Under the pieces are notes generated by a model. That model saw only the letters and a list, made by a program, of their open reading frames with translations, had not been told where the DNA came from and searched no databases. DNA of 64,000 bases. It comes from Candidatus Doolittlea endobia. Its GTDB lineage: Bacteria; Pseudomonadota; Gammaproteobacteria; Enterobacterales; Enterobacteriaceae. Each line of letters begins with the position of its first letter. The stretch's first letter is position 1. Location: the NCBI RefSeq assembly GCF_900039485.1, contig NZ_LN999833.1, positions 372,001 through 436,000 of the forward strand, given 5' to 3'. The position numbers and the translations under genes are program-made. Of this stretch, positions 32,100 to 41,722 are shown piece after piece.

Positions 32100-32511
32100 A
32101 TGATAACAACAAAGCGCACCTGACAATTACAACAGCTTGGCATGGCACAATGCCTTTCCGGCGTCCAACGGTAATTTCAAGGAAAAGTTGCGATCAAATT
32201 ATTGTAAATTCGTTTGTTGCTGGTGACTGACTTGATTCCGCAGGTGGAACATCCCTTTGTCGTCGATGTAGTGCGCAACATATCCTGAAGCAGCGCAACT
32301 ATATGGGCTGACGCTAGCGCAGGTGATAACGCTACCGAGCAGCGTTCGTTGCCATTGCTGACGGCTTGGTCCTAAAGACACGCAAACAGACAAATCTTTT
32401 CATACGCCACTGCTGGTAGCGCTCTTGCAGAACGCTGACGCGAAACACCACTTATGGCACAGGATAAGTGATTCCGTATTACCAATGCTGATTGCTTCAT
32501 CCGAAGCCTAG
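32100..32511 (+). pseudogene. holD: holD remnant (DNA polymerase III psi subunit)
   Basis: HolD (psi) links the clamp loader to SSB through chi. Divergent from rsmC, as in E. coli. From ATG 32100 the reading is TTKR-stop-QLQQLGMAQC, where the stop replaces the Trp of the family N-terminus. Then, after shifts, IPQVEHPFVVDVVRNIS and a long open stretch LAQVITLPSSVRCHC-stop-RLGPKDTQTDKSFHTPLL, VALLQNADAKHHLWHRISD, which is collinear with the HolD C-terminus (LxxLxxxxxxxRALWQQI). Several nonsense codons and at least two shifts make it non-functional. The expected next gene rimI is not recognisable. Confidence 0.8.
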
Positions 32512-33346
32512 CGCATTGCACAGGCCAACTATGTGAAGCACCAAAACTTTTTTTTGGCCGTCTGATTCAGACAGTGCTAACTTGTCGCAAAAATTGACAC
32601 AATTCCGCTTGGCGCGGTGCAAAGTTTCGTCAGTTATAAATCACTTTTTTATGCAATTATTAAAAAGCTGATTGGACACATGACTCTAAAATAGTCGCAC
32701 TGCGGAGGAACAGAACGACAACGTTGTACTATCGGTTAATCTGAAATGGAGCGTTGCTGAAATCATCGGTATTTTGCAGACGTTACTGCTGGCGTTAAAA
32801 AATAGATGTCCATCGCAAATAATACGCCGATATTTGTCATGAGTGTTAACCATAACGCTTATGAGCTCCTTTTTTAGCACCAACTGTCTGGTTTTAGTGG
32901 TTGACATTGTCAATGACAACTTCGGAATTACTCTTACATTCTCGGCACGTCTCCTCCTCCATGGGCTGACAAAGTTATGATTCGCAATTAAGCTAATCCC
33001 GAACTAAGCCGTAAATTGATTGGCATATATTTCCGCGTGCCGACGCCGAACGATTCAGTGATCGCTCTGATCGCGTGTCTAAAAAACCGGCTTGCTATAA
33101 AAAGCATATAAGCAAAACTAATCAGATTAGTGTCTACTGATTTCAACGGCAATAAGCTAACCTCTGTATTCGATATCATAGCACATGGTACTTGCATGGT
33201 AAGTTTAACAACTTGGTAGCTTAGTCAGAACGGCCGGCACCCAAGAGTTCACGTCTGTTTTTCCGTCCCGACTGCACAACTCCACATGCAAGACGTGCCA
33301 AAATTTGCCATAATAGTTAATAAATTTGATGAACCCAAGAATAGGC
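32512..33346. other. Gap between holD remnant and rnt
   Basis: About 830 bases. rimI, yjjG and prfC would follow holD in E. coli; I found a faint possible rimI-like start (IAQANYVKHQNFF) right after holD but not enough to call it. Short open frames at 32686-32919 and 32988-33197 (minus) have no recognisable motif. Confidence 0.45.
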
Positions 33347-34051
33347 ATGGCTGCGCAAGACGATTTAACTACTCTCCGAGCCCGCTTTCGCGGCTTTTAT
33401 CCTGTTGTTATTGATGTAGAAACCGCAGGCTTTAACGCTGCGACTGATGCTCTGTTGGAAATTGCTGCTGTAACCTTAAAGATGGATAACAGTGGCTGGT
33501 TGCAGGCTGACTCTACTCGGCATTTTCACGTCGATCCTTTTCCCGGCGCGCTGCTGCAGCCGGAAGCGTTGTCCTTTAACGGTATAGATCCGCATAATCC
33601 GCTCCGTGGCGCAGTTAGTGAGTATGAGGCTCTGCATGAAATTTTTAAAATGGTACGTCAGGGGATTAAAGATCAAGATTGCAACCGCGCCATTATCGTT
33701 GCTCACAACGCCGCCTTCGATCATGGTTTCCTAATGGCTGCAGCCTCACGCGTTGGTTTAAAGCGTAATCCTTTCCATCCTTTCGTTACTTTTGACACTG
33801 CGGCACTAAGTGGCCTGGTGCTTGGACAGACTGTATTGGCCAAAGCTTGCGCCGCGACCGGTATCGCCTTTGACAAAGGTGAAGCACATTCTGCGTTGTA
33901 TGATACAGAACGTACCACAATACTATTCTGTGAATTAGTTAATCGTTGGAAACGTCTTGGCGGCTGGCCACTCGCACTATCCGAACAGGGCGACATCGGA
34001 GAAGAGACAATTGACGCACAAAATCACAAAAATTCGACTCTCGATTTATAG
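33347..34051 (+). CDS. rnt: Ribonuclease T
   Basis: RNase T is a DEDD 3'-5' exoribonuclease that trims tRNA and other stable RNA 3' ends. The start at ATG 33347 ([20 protein letters not shown]) aligns residue for residue with the E. coli N-terminus; ATG 33329 is also in frame but has no better ribosome site. The product is 234 residues, about 19 longer at the C-terminus than E. coli. Catalytic motifs are intact: [10 protein letters not shown] (Asp, Glu), [10 protein letters not shown] (Asp) and [12 protein letters not shown] (His, Asp). The gene stands alone between two gaps; gloA and lhr neighbours are absent. Confidence 0.95.
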   Translation: MAAQDDLTTLRARFRGFYPVVIDVETAGFNAATDALLEIAAVTLKMDNSGWLQADSTRHFHVDPFPGALLQPEALSFNGIDPHNPLRGAVSEYEALHEIFKMVRQGIKDQDCNRAIIVAHNAAFDHGFLMAAASRVGLKRNPFHPFVTFDTAALSGLVLGQTVLAKACAATGIAFDKGEAHSALYDTERTTILFCELVNRWKRLGGWPLALSEQGDIGEETIDAQNHKNSTLDL

Positions 34052-34311
34052 CGTCTCAGTTCGGTAATATTGCAAGCAAGAACTATCTGAAGCGTTGAAT
34101 AGCTTTTTGTAGTGGTTAAGAAATTTGTATCGCGTTTATTATACGCTAAGTGCCGGATCACGGCCTGTGCTTGCTACAGGTTTTTACTAATCATAGCGCA
34201 TGGACATGAACAAAATATTTAATATGGATCTTTATCCGCTGAGTATTTTGTTCACTCTCCGACTTTTAAGTTAAAGAAGACCTTATAAATGAATATGCAT
34301 AATTACTAACA

Positions 34312-34338
34312 GTATTAATCATTTCTGTAGTGTCTATG
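34312..34338 (+). repeat. Dispersed repeat, copy 3
   Basis: Reads GTATTAATCATT then TCTGTAGTGTCTATG, related to copies 1, 2 and 4. Confidence 0.4.
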
Positions 34339-34910
34339 AATTTCTTGCTCTAAAATATATACAAAGGCGCATTACCTGATTCAATTATAAGCATGGAATA
34401 ATCAACGGCTCATTACATACATCAAACCATGCCTTCTCTATTTTAGAGCAAATCATAACTGCACCATTAGGGGCTATTATGACTTACAGATAGATTATAA
34501 AAAATCACCGTGTATCTTATGAAAGACCATTATAGAATGTAAGCTTAAAACAAGATTTTACTTATGTTTTGATAATTAATGCATAATCTATTTATAAGGT
34601 TTTCTCTGACTTAAGTGTCAGAGAGTGAACAAAATACTCAACTGGTATAGCGGTATAATTTGAATTTACATACCAATATCAAACGTCTTGGTTGTAAAAT
34701 ATTGCATAATTATACTAGTATTCAGGATATGTCGTGGTGTTTCATAGGACAAAAGGTAAAAAGAAAAAATTAAGAATAAGAGTCTACATCAATGATGACA
34801 ATAAGAAACAGTAACATTACGAATTCCTCTTCACGCATATGCTCAGTGGGACATCCTTTTCGTCAAGCGCTGCGTGAAACGCTAAGCGTAACTAGGCAGC
34901 CCAGTTTTAT

Positions 34911-35051
34911 GGGAAAACCTACCAAGTAGTAAGAGCGGAAATTATCGGGAATGGAAAGGATATCTCAGCCATTGAGCTTCTCTATCAGAGTCGAGAGAGC
35001 ATCAATCGTCTGTGCGCGGCCTCGCGCTTACAATACTATCTAGTAGCGTGA
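34911..35051 (+). pseudogene. Unassigned gene remnant
   Basis: A 46-codon stretch without start has protein-like composition: KDISAIELLYQSRESINRL, CAASRLQYYLVA-stop, continued after a shift by VQTLQKIAQGMILAALKV. The pattern ISAxxLxxSRxxIN...LAxxMxxAALK faintly resembles the end of RNase D (rnd), but I am not confident. It is richer in GC than the surrounding gap, which supports a coding origin. Confidence 0.3.
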
Positions 35052-35345
35052 TAAGTACAGACTTTACAGAAAATCGCGCAGGGGATGATCCTGGCTGCGC
35101 TTAAGGTATAGAAATCACCGCACTAGCACCAACACTGGTATTAGTGCGAATTGAGTGAAAACGGCGCTGATATCTCAAAACCTGCGATCAAGTAAATTGT
35201 CACTTAATAACTCCTTCATTTCTCGAAAATGGCTAAATACGTTTATTACGTTCTCTTGAAATATTTTAATAATCATAAGCCTGCTGCGTAGTTTGCAAAG
35301 CACATAGGATCTTGACGGACTTTTAGATAGGTAAAGTATTCTTGC

Positions 35346-36752
35346 ATGTCAGAAAAAAATCCGTTTAATAACGAAAATTTTGCCAGAGATCGCCAAGCTG
35401 AAGGCTTGAAGATGCCGCCTCATTCGCTGGAAGCAGAGCAGTCGGTGTTGGGCGGTTTGATGTTGGATAACGAACGTTGGGATAATGTTGCCGAACGGGT
35501 AACTGGCAATGATTTTTTTAATCGCCCCCATCGCCTTATCTTCGGTGAGATGCAGCGTTTATTGGAGCTGAATAAACCTATTGATCTGATCACGCTTTCG
35601 GAATCTCTGGAACAAAAAGGGAAACTAAATGCGGTCGGCGGATTCGCCTATCTGGCTGAGCTATCAAAAAACACCCCTAGTGCCGCTAATATTTCCGCTT
35701 ATGCCGATATTGTGCGCGAACGGGCTGTAATACGAGAAATGATAAGTGTTGCTCATGAGATCGCAGATGCTGGTTATGATCCTCAGGGACGAAGTAGTGA
35801 AGCTTTGCTTGATCTGGCGGAGTCGCGAGTATTCCAGATAGCAGAAAATCATGCCAGCAAGGATGAAGGCCCAAAGAGCATCGACCGTGTTCTTGAGGAT
35901 ACAGTGGCACGCATTGAACAGCTTTATCAGAAGCCGCATGACGGCGTGACCGGCGTATCTAGTGGTTATCTCGATCTCGATAAAAAAACTGCCGGACTGC
36001 AAAAGTCGGATTTGATCATCGTAGCCGCACGCCCCTCCATGGGGAAAACGACCTTCGCTATGAACCTGTGCGAAAACGCCGCGATGACAGAGGCTAAACC
36101 AGTACTTATTTTCAGCCTAGAGATGCCTAGCGAACAGATTATGATGCGTATGTTAGCGTCGCTTTCACGTGTCGATCAAACTCGGATTCGTACCGGTCAG
36201 CTGGACGATGAGGATTGGGCGCGGATATCCAGCACCATAGGGATTCTTTTGGAAAAACGCAACATGTATATCGATGACTCATCGAGTCTAACCCCGACAG
36301 ACGTGCGCTCTCGCGCACGACGGGTATTCCGCGAACATAATGGTTTGAGTCTGATTATGATAGACTATCTTCAACTGATGCGAGTGCCGTCGCTATCTGA
36401 CAACCGCACGCTGGAAATAGCAGAAATTTCTCGTTCGCTAAAGGCGTTGGCTAAAGAACTGCAGGTGCCAATGGTGGCGTTGTCCCAATTAAACCGTAGC
36501 CTAGAACAACGAGCCGACAAACGTCCCGTCAACTCCGATCTGCGCGAGTCCGGTTCTATCGAGCAAGACGCTGATCTGATTATATTTATCTACCGTGATG
36601 AGGTCTATCACGAGAATAGCGATATGAAAGGTATTGCTGAAATTATTCTCGGTAAGCAGCGAAACGGTCCCATTGGCACCGTGAGACTAACCTTTAACGG
36701 ACAGTGGTCACGATTCGACAATTATGCTGCTCCGAAATATGAAAATAGGTGA
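35346..36752 (+). CDS. dnaB: Replicative DNA helicase DnaB
   Basis: DnaB is the hexameric helicase at the replication fork. The 468-residue product matches E. coli DnaB (471). The N-terminal primase-interacting domain (PPHSLEAEQSVLGGLMLDNERWD, about 22-125) is followed by the RecA-like domain: Walker A ARPSMGKTTFA (about 231), Walker B LIMIDYLQLM (about 340), and the motifs SQLNRSLEQR and LRESGSIEQDADLI. No intein is present. The next gene is ssb, 360 bases away, where E. coli has alr, tyrB, aphA and uvrA in between, so this junction marks a deletion or rearrangement. Confidence 0.98.
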   Translation: MSEKNPFNNENFARDRQAEGLKMPPHSLEAEQSVLGGLMLDNERWDNVAERVTGNDFFNRPHRLIFGEMQRLLELNKPIDLITLSESLEQKGKLNAVGGFAYLAELSKNTPSAANISAYADIVRERAVIREMISVAHEIADAGYDPQGRSSEALLDLAESRVFQIAENHASKDEGPKSIDRVLEDTVARIEQLYQKPHDGVTGVSSGYLDLDKKTAGLQKSDLIIVAARPSMGKTTFAMNLCENAAMTEAKPVLIFSLEMPSEQIMMRMLASLSRVDQTRIRTGQLDDEDWARISSTIGILLEKRNMYIDDSSSLTPTDVRSRARRVFREHNGLSLIMIDYLQLMRVPSLSDNRTLEIAEISRSLKALAKELQVPMVALSQLNRSLEQRADKRPVNSDLRESGSIEQDADLIIFIYRDEVYHENSDMKGIAEIILGKQRNGPIGTVRLTFNGQWSRFDNYAAPKYENR

Positions 36753-37113
36753 TTATACTCGACGCTTTTCCTACGTTTTTATTAACTAATTTCATTCAAA
36801 TCTCTTTATGTGATATTATAATGAGTAACATGAGAGAGTCATATTTTTGACAAAATGTTAATATGCTTCATATCCGATTTTCCATTAATGACGGAGATAG
36901 GCGAAAAGCGATACAACATAAGCAATTGTCTTTGTAGTTAACAAAATCGTACAGGGGGAGACGATAAACTAATATACATCTAGTATTGATTGAAGCAATC
37001 TGCTGCACAAGCTTTAAGATGATTAGTCCAAGTTGTAAAACTTGTTCTTTAAGCGTTACTAATAGTAGACTTGAACAATTAAACTTAGCCGTTCATCTTA
37101 TCAGGAGACCCTC
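36753..37113. other. Gap between dnaB and ssb
   Basis: About 360 bases. Should hold the ssb promoter. No LexA box (CTG-N10-CAG) seen and no uvrA remnant recognised, unlike the shared uvrA/ssb control region of E. coli. Confidence 0.5.
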
Positions 37114-37641
37114 ATGGCTAGCAGAGGCGTTAATAAAGTGATTTTAATCGGCAACCTTGGCCAGGACCCAGAAGTTCGCCATATGCCTAATGGTGGTGCG
37201 GTAACCAACATGACGCTAGCCACGTCAGAAAGCTGGCGTGACAAGCAGACCGGCGAAATTAAGGAGAAAACGGAATGGCACCGCGTGGTACTATTTGGCA
37301 AGCTAGCCGAGGTAGCAGGTGAATATGTGCGTAAAGGGTCTCAAGTATACATCGAAGGATCGTTGCAAACCCGCAAATGGCAAGACCAAAGCGGTCACGA
37401 CCGTTACACTACCGAAATTGTGGTCAATATAGGCGGTACCATGCAAATGCTTGGAAGACGTCAGGACGTCGCGGTGTCCAGTAGAAGCCAGCAGAGCGGA
37501 TGGGGCCAGCCTCAGCAACATCACAATCATAATTCACAATTCATCGGTAGTCATGAATTAGCGTCTCGCTGCACACAGAACAACGCTCCGGCGATCAGCC
37601 AGGAGCCGCCAATAGACTTTGATGACGATATTCCGTTCTGA
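37114..37641 (+). CDS. ssb: Single-stranded DNA-binding protein
   Basis: SSB coats single-stranded DNA during replication, recombination and repair. The 175-residue product has the OB fold in the first 110 residues ([60 protein letters not shown]). A Gln/His/Ser-rich linker follows, then the acidic tail [11 protein letters not shown] that docks SSB partners such as PriA, RecQ and the chi subunit. AGGAG precedes the ATG. The chi-psi bridge to the clamp loader may be lost because holD (psi) is broken at 32 kb. Confidence 0.97.
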   Translation: MASRGVNKVILIGNLGQDPEVRHMPNGGAVTNMTLATSESWRDKQTGEIKEKTEWHRVVLFGKLAEVAGEYVRKGSQVYIEGSLQTRKWQDQSGHDRYTTEIVVNIGGTMQMLGRRQDVAVSSRSQQSGWGQPQQHHNHNSQFIGSHELASRCTQNNAPAISQEPPIDFDDDIPF

Positions 37642-37869
37642 AGTTAAGTGTAGAACTACATCCTTAGATTTTTTCTATACAATCCAGTCGTAAGTCAAAT
37701 TTATTAAAAATGCAAACAGCATATCCTTTATTTATACTAAGACCGATGACGTTCGATATCTCATTCGGCCATCGAAAGCTTAATTTAATATCGTATTTTT
37801 TATTTTAGTTCAATAGTTCAATAGCAAGCGACTGGGACATCTCAATTTCTCAATCAAAGCTGATAAGCA

Positions 37870-37905
37870 AAACACACCTTTGACACCCGTGTCAAAGGTG
37901 TGTTT
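37870..37905 (-). terminator. Strong hairpin terminator between ssb and pyrF remnant
   Basis: A perfect 17-bp inverted repeat (arms 37870-37886 and 37889-37905, around ACACCTTTGACAC / GTGTCAAAGGTGT) with TTTT following on the minus strand. It lies directly after the pyrF remnant on the minus strand and 228 bases after ssb on the plus strand, and may act in both directions. Confidence 0.7.
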
Positions 37906-38549
37906 CATCCTCACCGCCAGTGCGGCAGCAGGATCGGTGACTTGGGCAATCGGATTTCAGATCAACATATAAGTCTGCACCTGCGTGCTTATCTGTAACG
38001 GTGTCATCACCCGTCACTGATCCCTTGCCTCGCTACTGGCGAGGTGGATACTCGACGTCACTACGAGGTTTTCAGATGCGCAGTTTCCAAGGAAGAACAT
38101 ACCGCCAGTATGGTCAGATACATACATCATGGTCCGCCGGTAATGTTTATCCCAGAAGATCCTCATCGTTCATACTAGCGAGTACTGTGACTGTGATGAG
38201 CGCAGGCGCGTCAGATATAAACAGTTTCAGCGCTTCCCTCGCCGCTTCCATCATACGTTAACCCCCGATGGGTATGACATTAATCATCTTACCACGAGTT
38301 CTGCTGCCGCGCTGACCGCTTTGGCTTACCTATAGAGGAGATCGTGAAACTTAAAGTCTAGAAAATTGTGAAACCATAGTGCTGGTAGGTCGCGCATCAG
38401 CGCCGGTCCAGCTTGGGTAGACATTTGCCGATTTTCAGCCGGCACTTGGAGGTTTCACACGGTCGGTAAACGCTAGCCAGTCAACATAAGCCAGCGATAC
38501 AATCACAGGCTAAATAGCTTGTTTCGGGCAGGAGAAGATAACGCGTCAT
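37906..38549 (-). pseudogene. pyrF: pyrF remnant (orotidine 5'-phosphate decarboxylase)
   Basis: PyrF is the last step to UMP. It lies downstream of lapB on the same strand, the enterobacterial order. Collinear pieces in shifting frames are: CRLKIGK, LDFKFHDL, AKAVSAAAELV, the segment around INVIPIGG, MMEAAREALKLFISDAPALI, TVTVLASMNDEDLLG, RVMTPLQ and IAQVTDPAAALA. The catalytic Asp-Lys pair region (LDFKFHDL) survives but stops and shifts occur throughout. The start ATG at 38549 and the end at the hairpin (37905) are approximate. Loss of PyrF would block de novo pyrimidines although carAB is intact. Confidence 0.85.
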
Positions 38550-38644
38550 GAGACCTCTCTAGTTGGCAGTCAGTTAGCTCAGCCCTGTTAGGATTGAGAC
38601 AGGGCAACACCATTTGACACTAATGAAGATTTACACTACCAGAA

Positions 38645-39808
38645 TTACTGGCCGTCTAGACCGCGTATGGGTTTGACAGAAGCCCAGGATTTACACGACG
38701 GACAACGCCAATACAGGCTATGGGAGGTAAAACCGCATTTCTGACAGCGGTAACGAGGTTTGGTATGGATCTGTTCACCGACCATATCGCGTAGTGTCTG
38801 CAGACTTTCTTTAGCGCGACCGTCTTCCACCTCGATAAGATGAAAATTTATCAGCCGGTGAAACATACGCATTGTCGGATGTTGGCGCAACTGCTGGTTG
38901 ATATAGCACTGAGCGATCTCCGACCCCTGTTCGCGCTCAATAATATCAGTTAACAACAGCTCTGCTGTCGAGCCGACATTTTCTTCTACGCAGAGTTTGA
39001 GAAATTTCACCCATTGTGCAGGTTGATCCAACATTTGATAACATTCCTGCAGCATCGGCAGCGTTTCGCTGACCATTTCACGATCTTGACTCAAGACCTG
39101 TGTAAGTTCTCTGACCGCGCCTGCATAATTTCGCTTCACCATGTAGATTCTAGCGAGCATAATAGACACCCGCGCGCTGTTTTTGTCAGCAGCCAATCCT
39201 TTTTGCAGCAGCGCAATGGCACGATCCATATCGTCACTACCTATTGCCTGTAGGGCCAGCTCACAGTAAAAATGTGCTATTTCCAGTCGGTGGTGCTCTT
39301 TACCGAGTTTAACCAGTTTTTCCGTAACGTCTATCGCCTTCGACCATTCGCTGGTTGCCTGATGGATTTGCAAAAGCAGATTCAATGCGCTCACCCGGAA
39401 ATCATCTTCGTTCACTAATTGGGTAAACATATCTTCAGCGCGATCGTAAAAACCGGCTGCCATATAATCACGACCCAGTTGTTGAATGGCTAATAACCGC
39501 TGTTTTAGGGTTAACGACGTGCTTTCCATTAATGCCTGGTGGATGCGGATAGCGCGATCGACTTCTCCTCGGGCACGGAACAGATTGGATAGCGTCAGAT
39601 GTGCTTCAAATGTGTTGCTGTCCTCCTTGTCAAGGAAAAGATTCACCGTCTCATCCTGCTGATTAGATAATAGAAAATTTGCTCCGGCGTCTTTCTCTCT
39701 AGAAAGACGATTTTCTGCCTGCTGTTTATCTTGCTGCACGTCTTTGCGCCCCATATGCCAGCCATAGACGACAGCTACTGGCAGCAACAAAAACAGCAAT
39801 TCTAACAT
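38645..39808 (-). CDS. lapB: Lipopolysaccharide assembly protein LapB (YciM)
   Basis: LapB is an inner-membrane-anchored TPR protein that controls LpxC turnover by FtsH and coordinates LPS assembly. The 387-residue product has one N-terminal membrane segment (MLELLFLLLPVAVVYGWHMGR), a series of TPR repeats from about 70 to 340 (for example AIRIHQALMESTSLTLKQRLLAIQQLGRD), and a C-terminal rubredoxin-like zinc ribbon with Cys pairs CQKCGF and CPSC, ending WASVKPIRGLDGQ. The ATG overlaps the end of lapA as in E. coli. Retention with intact lpxK sequence implies LPS is still made and needs regulation. Confidence 0.96.
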   Translation of the reverse strand: MLELLFLLLPVAVVYGWHMGRKDVQQDKQQAENRLSREKDAGANFLLSNQQDETVNLFLDKEDSNTFEAHLTLSNLFRARGEVDRAIRIHQALMESTSLTLKQRLLAIQQLGRDYMAAGFYDRAEDMFTQLVNEDDFRVSALNLLLQIHQATSEWSKAIDVTEKLVKLGKEHHRLEIAHFYCELALQAIGSDDMDRAIALLQKGLAADKNSARVSIMLARIYMVKRNYAGAVRELTQVLSQDREMVSETLPMLQECYQMLDQPAQWVKFLKLCVEENVGSTAELLLTDIIEREQGSEIAQCYINQQLRQHPTMRMFHRLINFHLIEVEDGRAKESLQTLRDMVGEQIHTKPRYRCQKCGFTSHSLYWRCPSCKSWASVKPIRGLDGQ

Positions 39809-40107
39809 AATACGTTATTCCTTAGGCGCAACAGCAGAAATTCCTGCTGTTGCGTGATGGTCGTCGTGTCCAATTGTTTCACCTTGCGTTCAGTCCGCAT
39901 TAGTAGAACGCGCAGGCGTAGCTTGGATAAGCCATAGGTGACCAAGCCGATGACAGGGCTAGCAGCGAATAATGAAGTGAATAAGGTCGACATATGACTT
40001 TGCACAAGAAAATAGTTGAAAGTCATCACTTGATTATTGTGCGCACCAAAGGCAACTTAGGTAATAAAAATCACTAACACTAGTAAAATTATCAGAACAT
40101 ATTTCAC
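39802..40107 (-). pseudogene. lapA: lapA (yciS) with one in-frame nonsense codon
   Basis: LapA is a small inner-membrane partner of LapB. From GTG 40107 the frame reads KYVLIILLVLVIFIT, then TAA at codon 17 (40057-40059), then VAFGAHNNQVMTFNYFLVQ and the rest in the same frame to LRNNVLC, overlapping the lapB start. Apart from the TAA the frame is complete and collinear with E. coli LapA: TM1 is interrupted by the stop, TM2 is SLFAASPVIGLVTYGL, then the basic RTERKVKQL segment. A downstream ATG (MMTFNYFLV) could allow a TM2-only product. This is the youngest-looking lesion in the window. Confidence 0.85.
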
Positions 40108-40344
40108 ATGATTTCCTGCAAATCGTGTTAGTTGTATGTTTTAGACGTTTATTGCATCTGACATCAATGAAAACAATGCCCCTTTCCCTGTGAGAAATGA
40201 CAGGTCCTCCGACGGAATACTTTGTTGCGGCGGTGAATATCTTGCGCACGCTGAATATAGATACTATAGGGGCGCTGAAGGGAAAACCCAACCTCGGCGG
40301 TACTTTCTCTTTGCAGGTCGAGTGCAAGGAACGCTTGGTCCTCT

Positions 40345-41094
40345 TTAACTGTAAGATCCGATATTCGTCCTTTCTTCCGGTGTTAGCGTGCCTATCCAAC
40401 GCTGCACCAACCAGCACCCGAGGATTATTACTAACCAACTAACGGCGATACTCATGACTATATCCAACGGCCAATGCATACCGAGCACCATTCGGCTGAC
40501 CATCACACCGTTAGCCCAAACCATCAGTACTACAGTGGGGATTATATACTGACGTGACCAAAGTAATCCCACAGCCAACAACGCCCAACTGGCGGCAAAT
40601 ATCGTGTGACCAGAAGGAAACGAAAAATAAGTTTCATTCCCCCAATGCTTTTGCAGCCAGGGCGGAATCATCTGCTGCTCTTTCAGCTTCCGTTTCATCG
40701 TCACGCTCCGATCTTTTTGTGGCATTGCGGAAAACACTTTAACGTCGATCGCATAATGTTTTTCCATCCATATTACGTAGGGTCTAAGTGTTTGCACCTG
40801 TTCTTTGATGAAAGATTTTATGCTTTGCCCGATAAGTAAGATCGCGGTTAAAATCACCACCAACCTCAAAGCTGACTTAAGACGATAACGCAAGCACCAG
40901 AGAAACAAGCTTATCAGCAGCGCGCTAGCCAAAGCTCCACATGTAGATGTAACGGTTTGCGTTATCCAATACCACTCTTTTAGCCAGCGGTAATTATTTT
41001 CCGCCCGCCACTTCCAGCCGCTAGCCCAGAGCAGTAGCGGAAATACCATCAGCATTAGCGCGCCTATGCCGGTGCGTTTTGCAATTTCAGCCAT
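40345..41094 (-). CDS. pgpB: Phosphatidylglycerophosphatase B / undecaprenyl pyrophosphate phosphatase
   Basis: PgpB is a multi-pass inner-membrane PAP2 phosphatase acting on phosphatidylglycerophosphate and undecaprenyl pyrophosphate. The 249-residue product keeps the three PAP2 motifs: KEQVQTLRP (about 99-107), FPSGH (about 160-164) and SRMVLGMHWPLD (about 201-212, with catalytic His). Hydrophobic segments at about 10-28, 55-72, 78-95, 168-182, 187-200 and 215-235 fit six membrane spans. The gene precedes lapA-lapB as in E. coli. ribA, which neighbours it there, is not recognisable here. Confidence 0.95.
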   Translation of the reverse strand: MAEIAKRTGIGALMLMVFPLLLWASGWKWRAENNYRWLKEWYWITQTVTSTCGALASALLISLFLWCLRYRLKSALRLVVILTAILLIGQSIKSFIKEQVQTLRPYVIWMEKHYAIDVKVFSAMPQKDRSVTMKRKLKEQQMIPPWLQKHWGNETYFSFPSGHTIFAASWALLAVGLLWSRQYIIPTVVLMVWANGVMVSRMVLGMHWPLDIVMSIAVSWLVIILGCWLVQRWIGTLTPEERTNIGSYS

Positions 41095-41722
41095 TGAATT
41101 TCCTTTATCTATGGATTAGCTTTTATGGCACGCAACGGCCGAAAGCAAGCTTAACAGAAAGCTCCTTAACATGGAAAATGGTGTGTTATAGGGTAATTTA
41201 TGACATAGTATCGTTGCTTCCTGTCAGTTCAAATGTTCTCCCAACTATTCATCCTGCACTGCAAGTGCGGTTTCACCAGATTGCATTCTCCACCGGATAT
41301 CGACATTCTGATACAAGCCAGAGGCATTGTATCGCTTGACACCAAATTTCAGGACATCATCTATTCACTGAACATAGAGCATATTGAGATCAGAGTTAAT
41401 AGATACGCTCAAAGCTTCCGATAGTCATAGTTTTGACTTTTCGCCGCCTCATTGCGTCGTGACCAGCAGGAATTCCGTACTTATACCGTACTGCTGCAAG
41501 TATTGATGTAGTATTCCTTTGATAAACGACATCAGGATGATATAAGTTCCGATTACCGGATAACACAATACTAACCTATAAGATCGCAGGCCTTAATGGC
41601 TACTGCTTTAATGATTGAACAAGCACGGCACTCTCTCAGTCTATTAGCCATTGTAATATATAAGTCAGTGCCGACGAATCGATGTAATCACAACGCTAAT
41701 CGATAAGAATAAACGTTTAATC
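41095..41722. other. Gap between pgpB and truA
   Basis: About 630 bases. ribA (expected next to pgpB) and dedA/accD (expected beyond truA) were looked for and not recognised. A 63-codon frame at 41233-41424 has no recognisable motif. Confidence 0.5.

Larger units (their letters stand above)
34052..35345. other. Long gap between rnt and dnaB
   Basis: About 1.3 kb. Contains a dispersed repeat copy (34312-34338) and an unassigned gene remnant (34911-35051). qor, the usual neighbour of dnaB, was looked for and not recognised. Confidence 0.5.
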
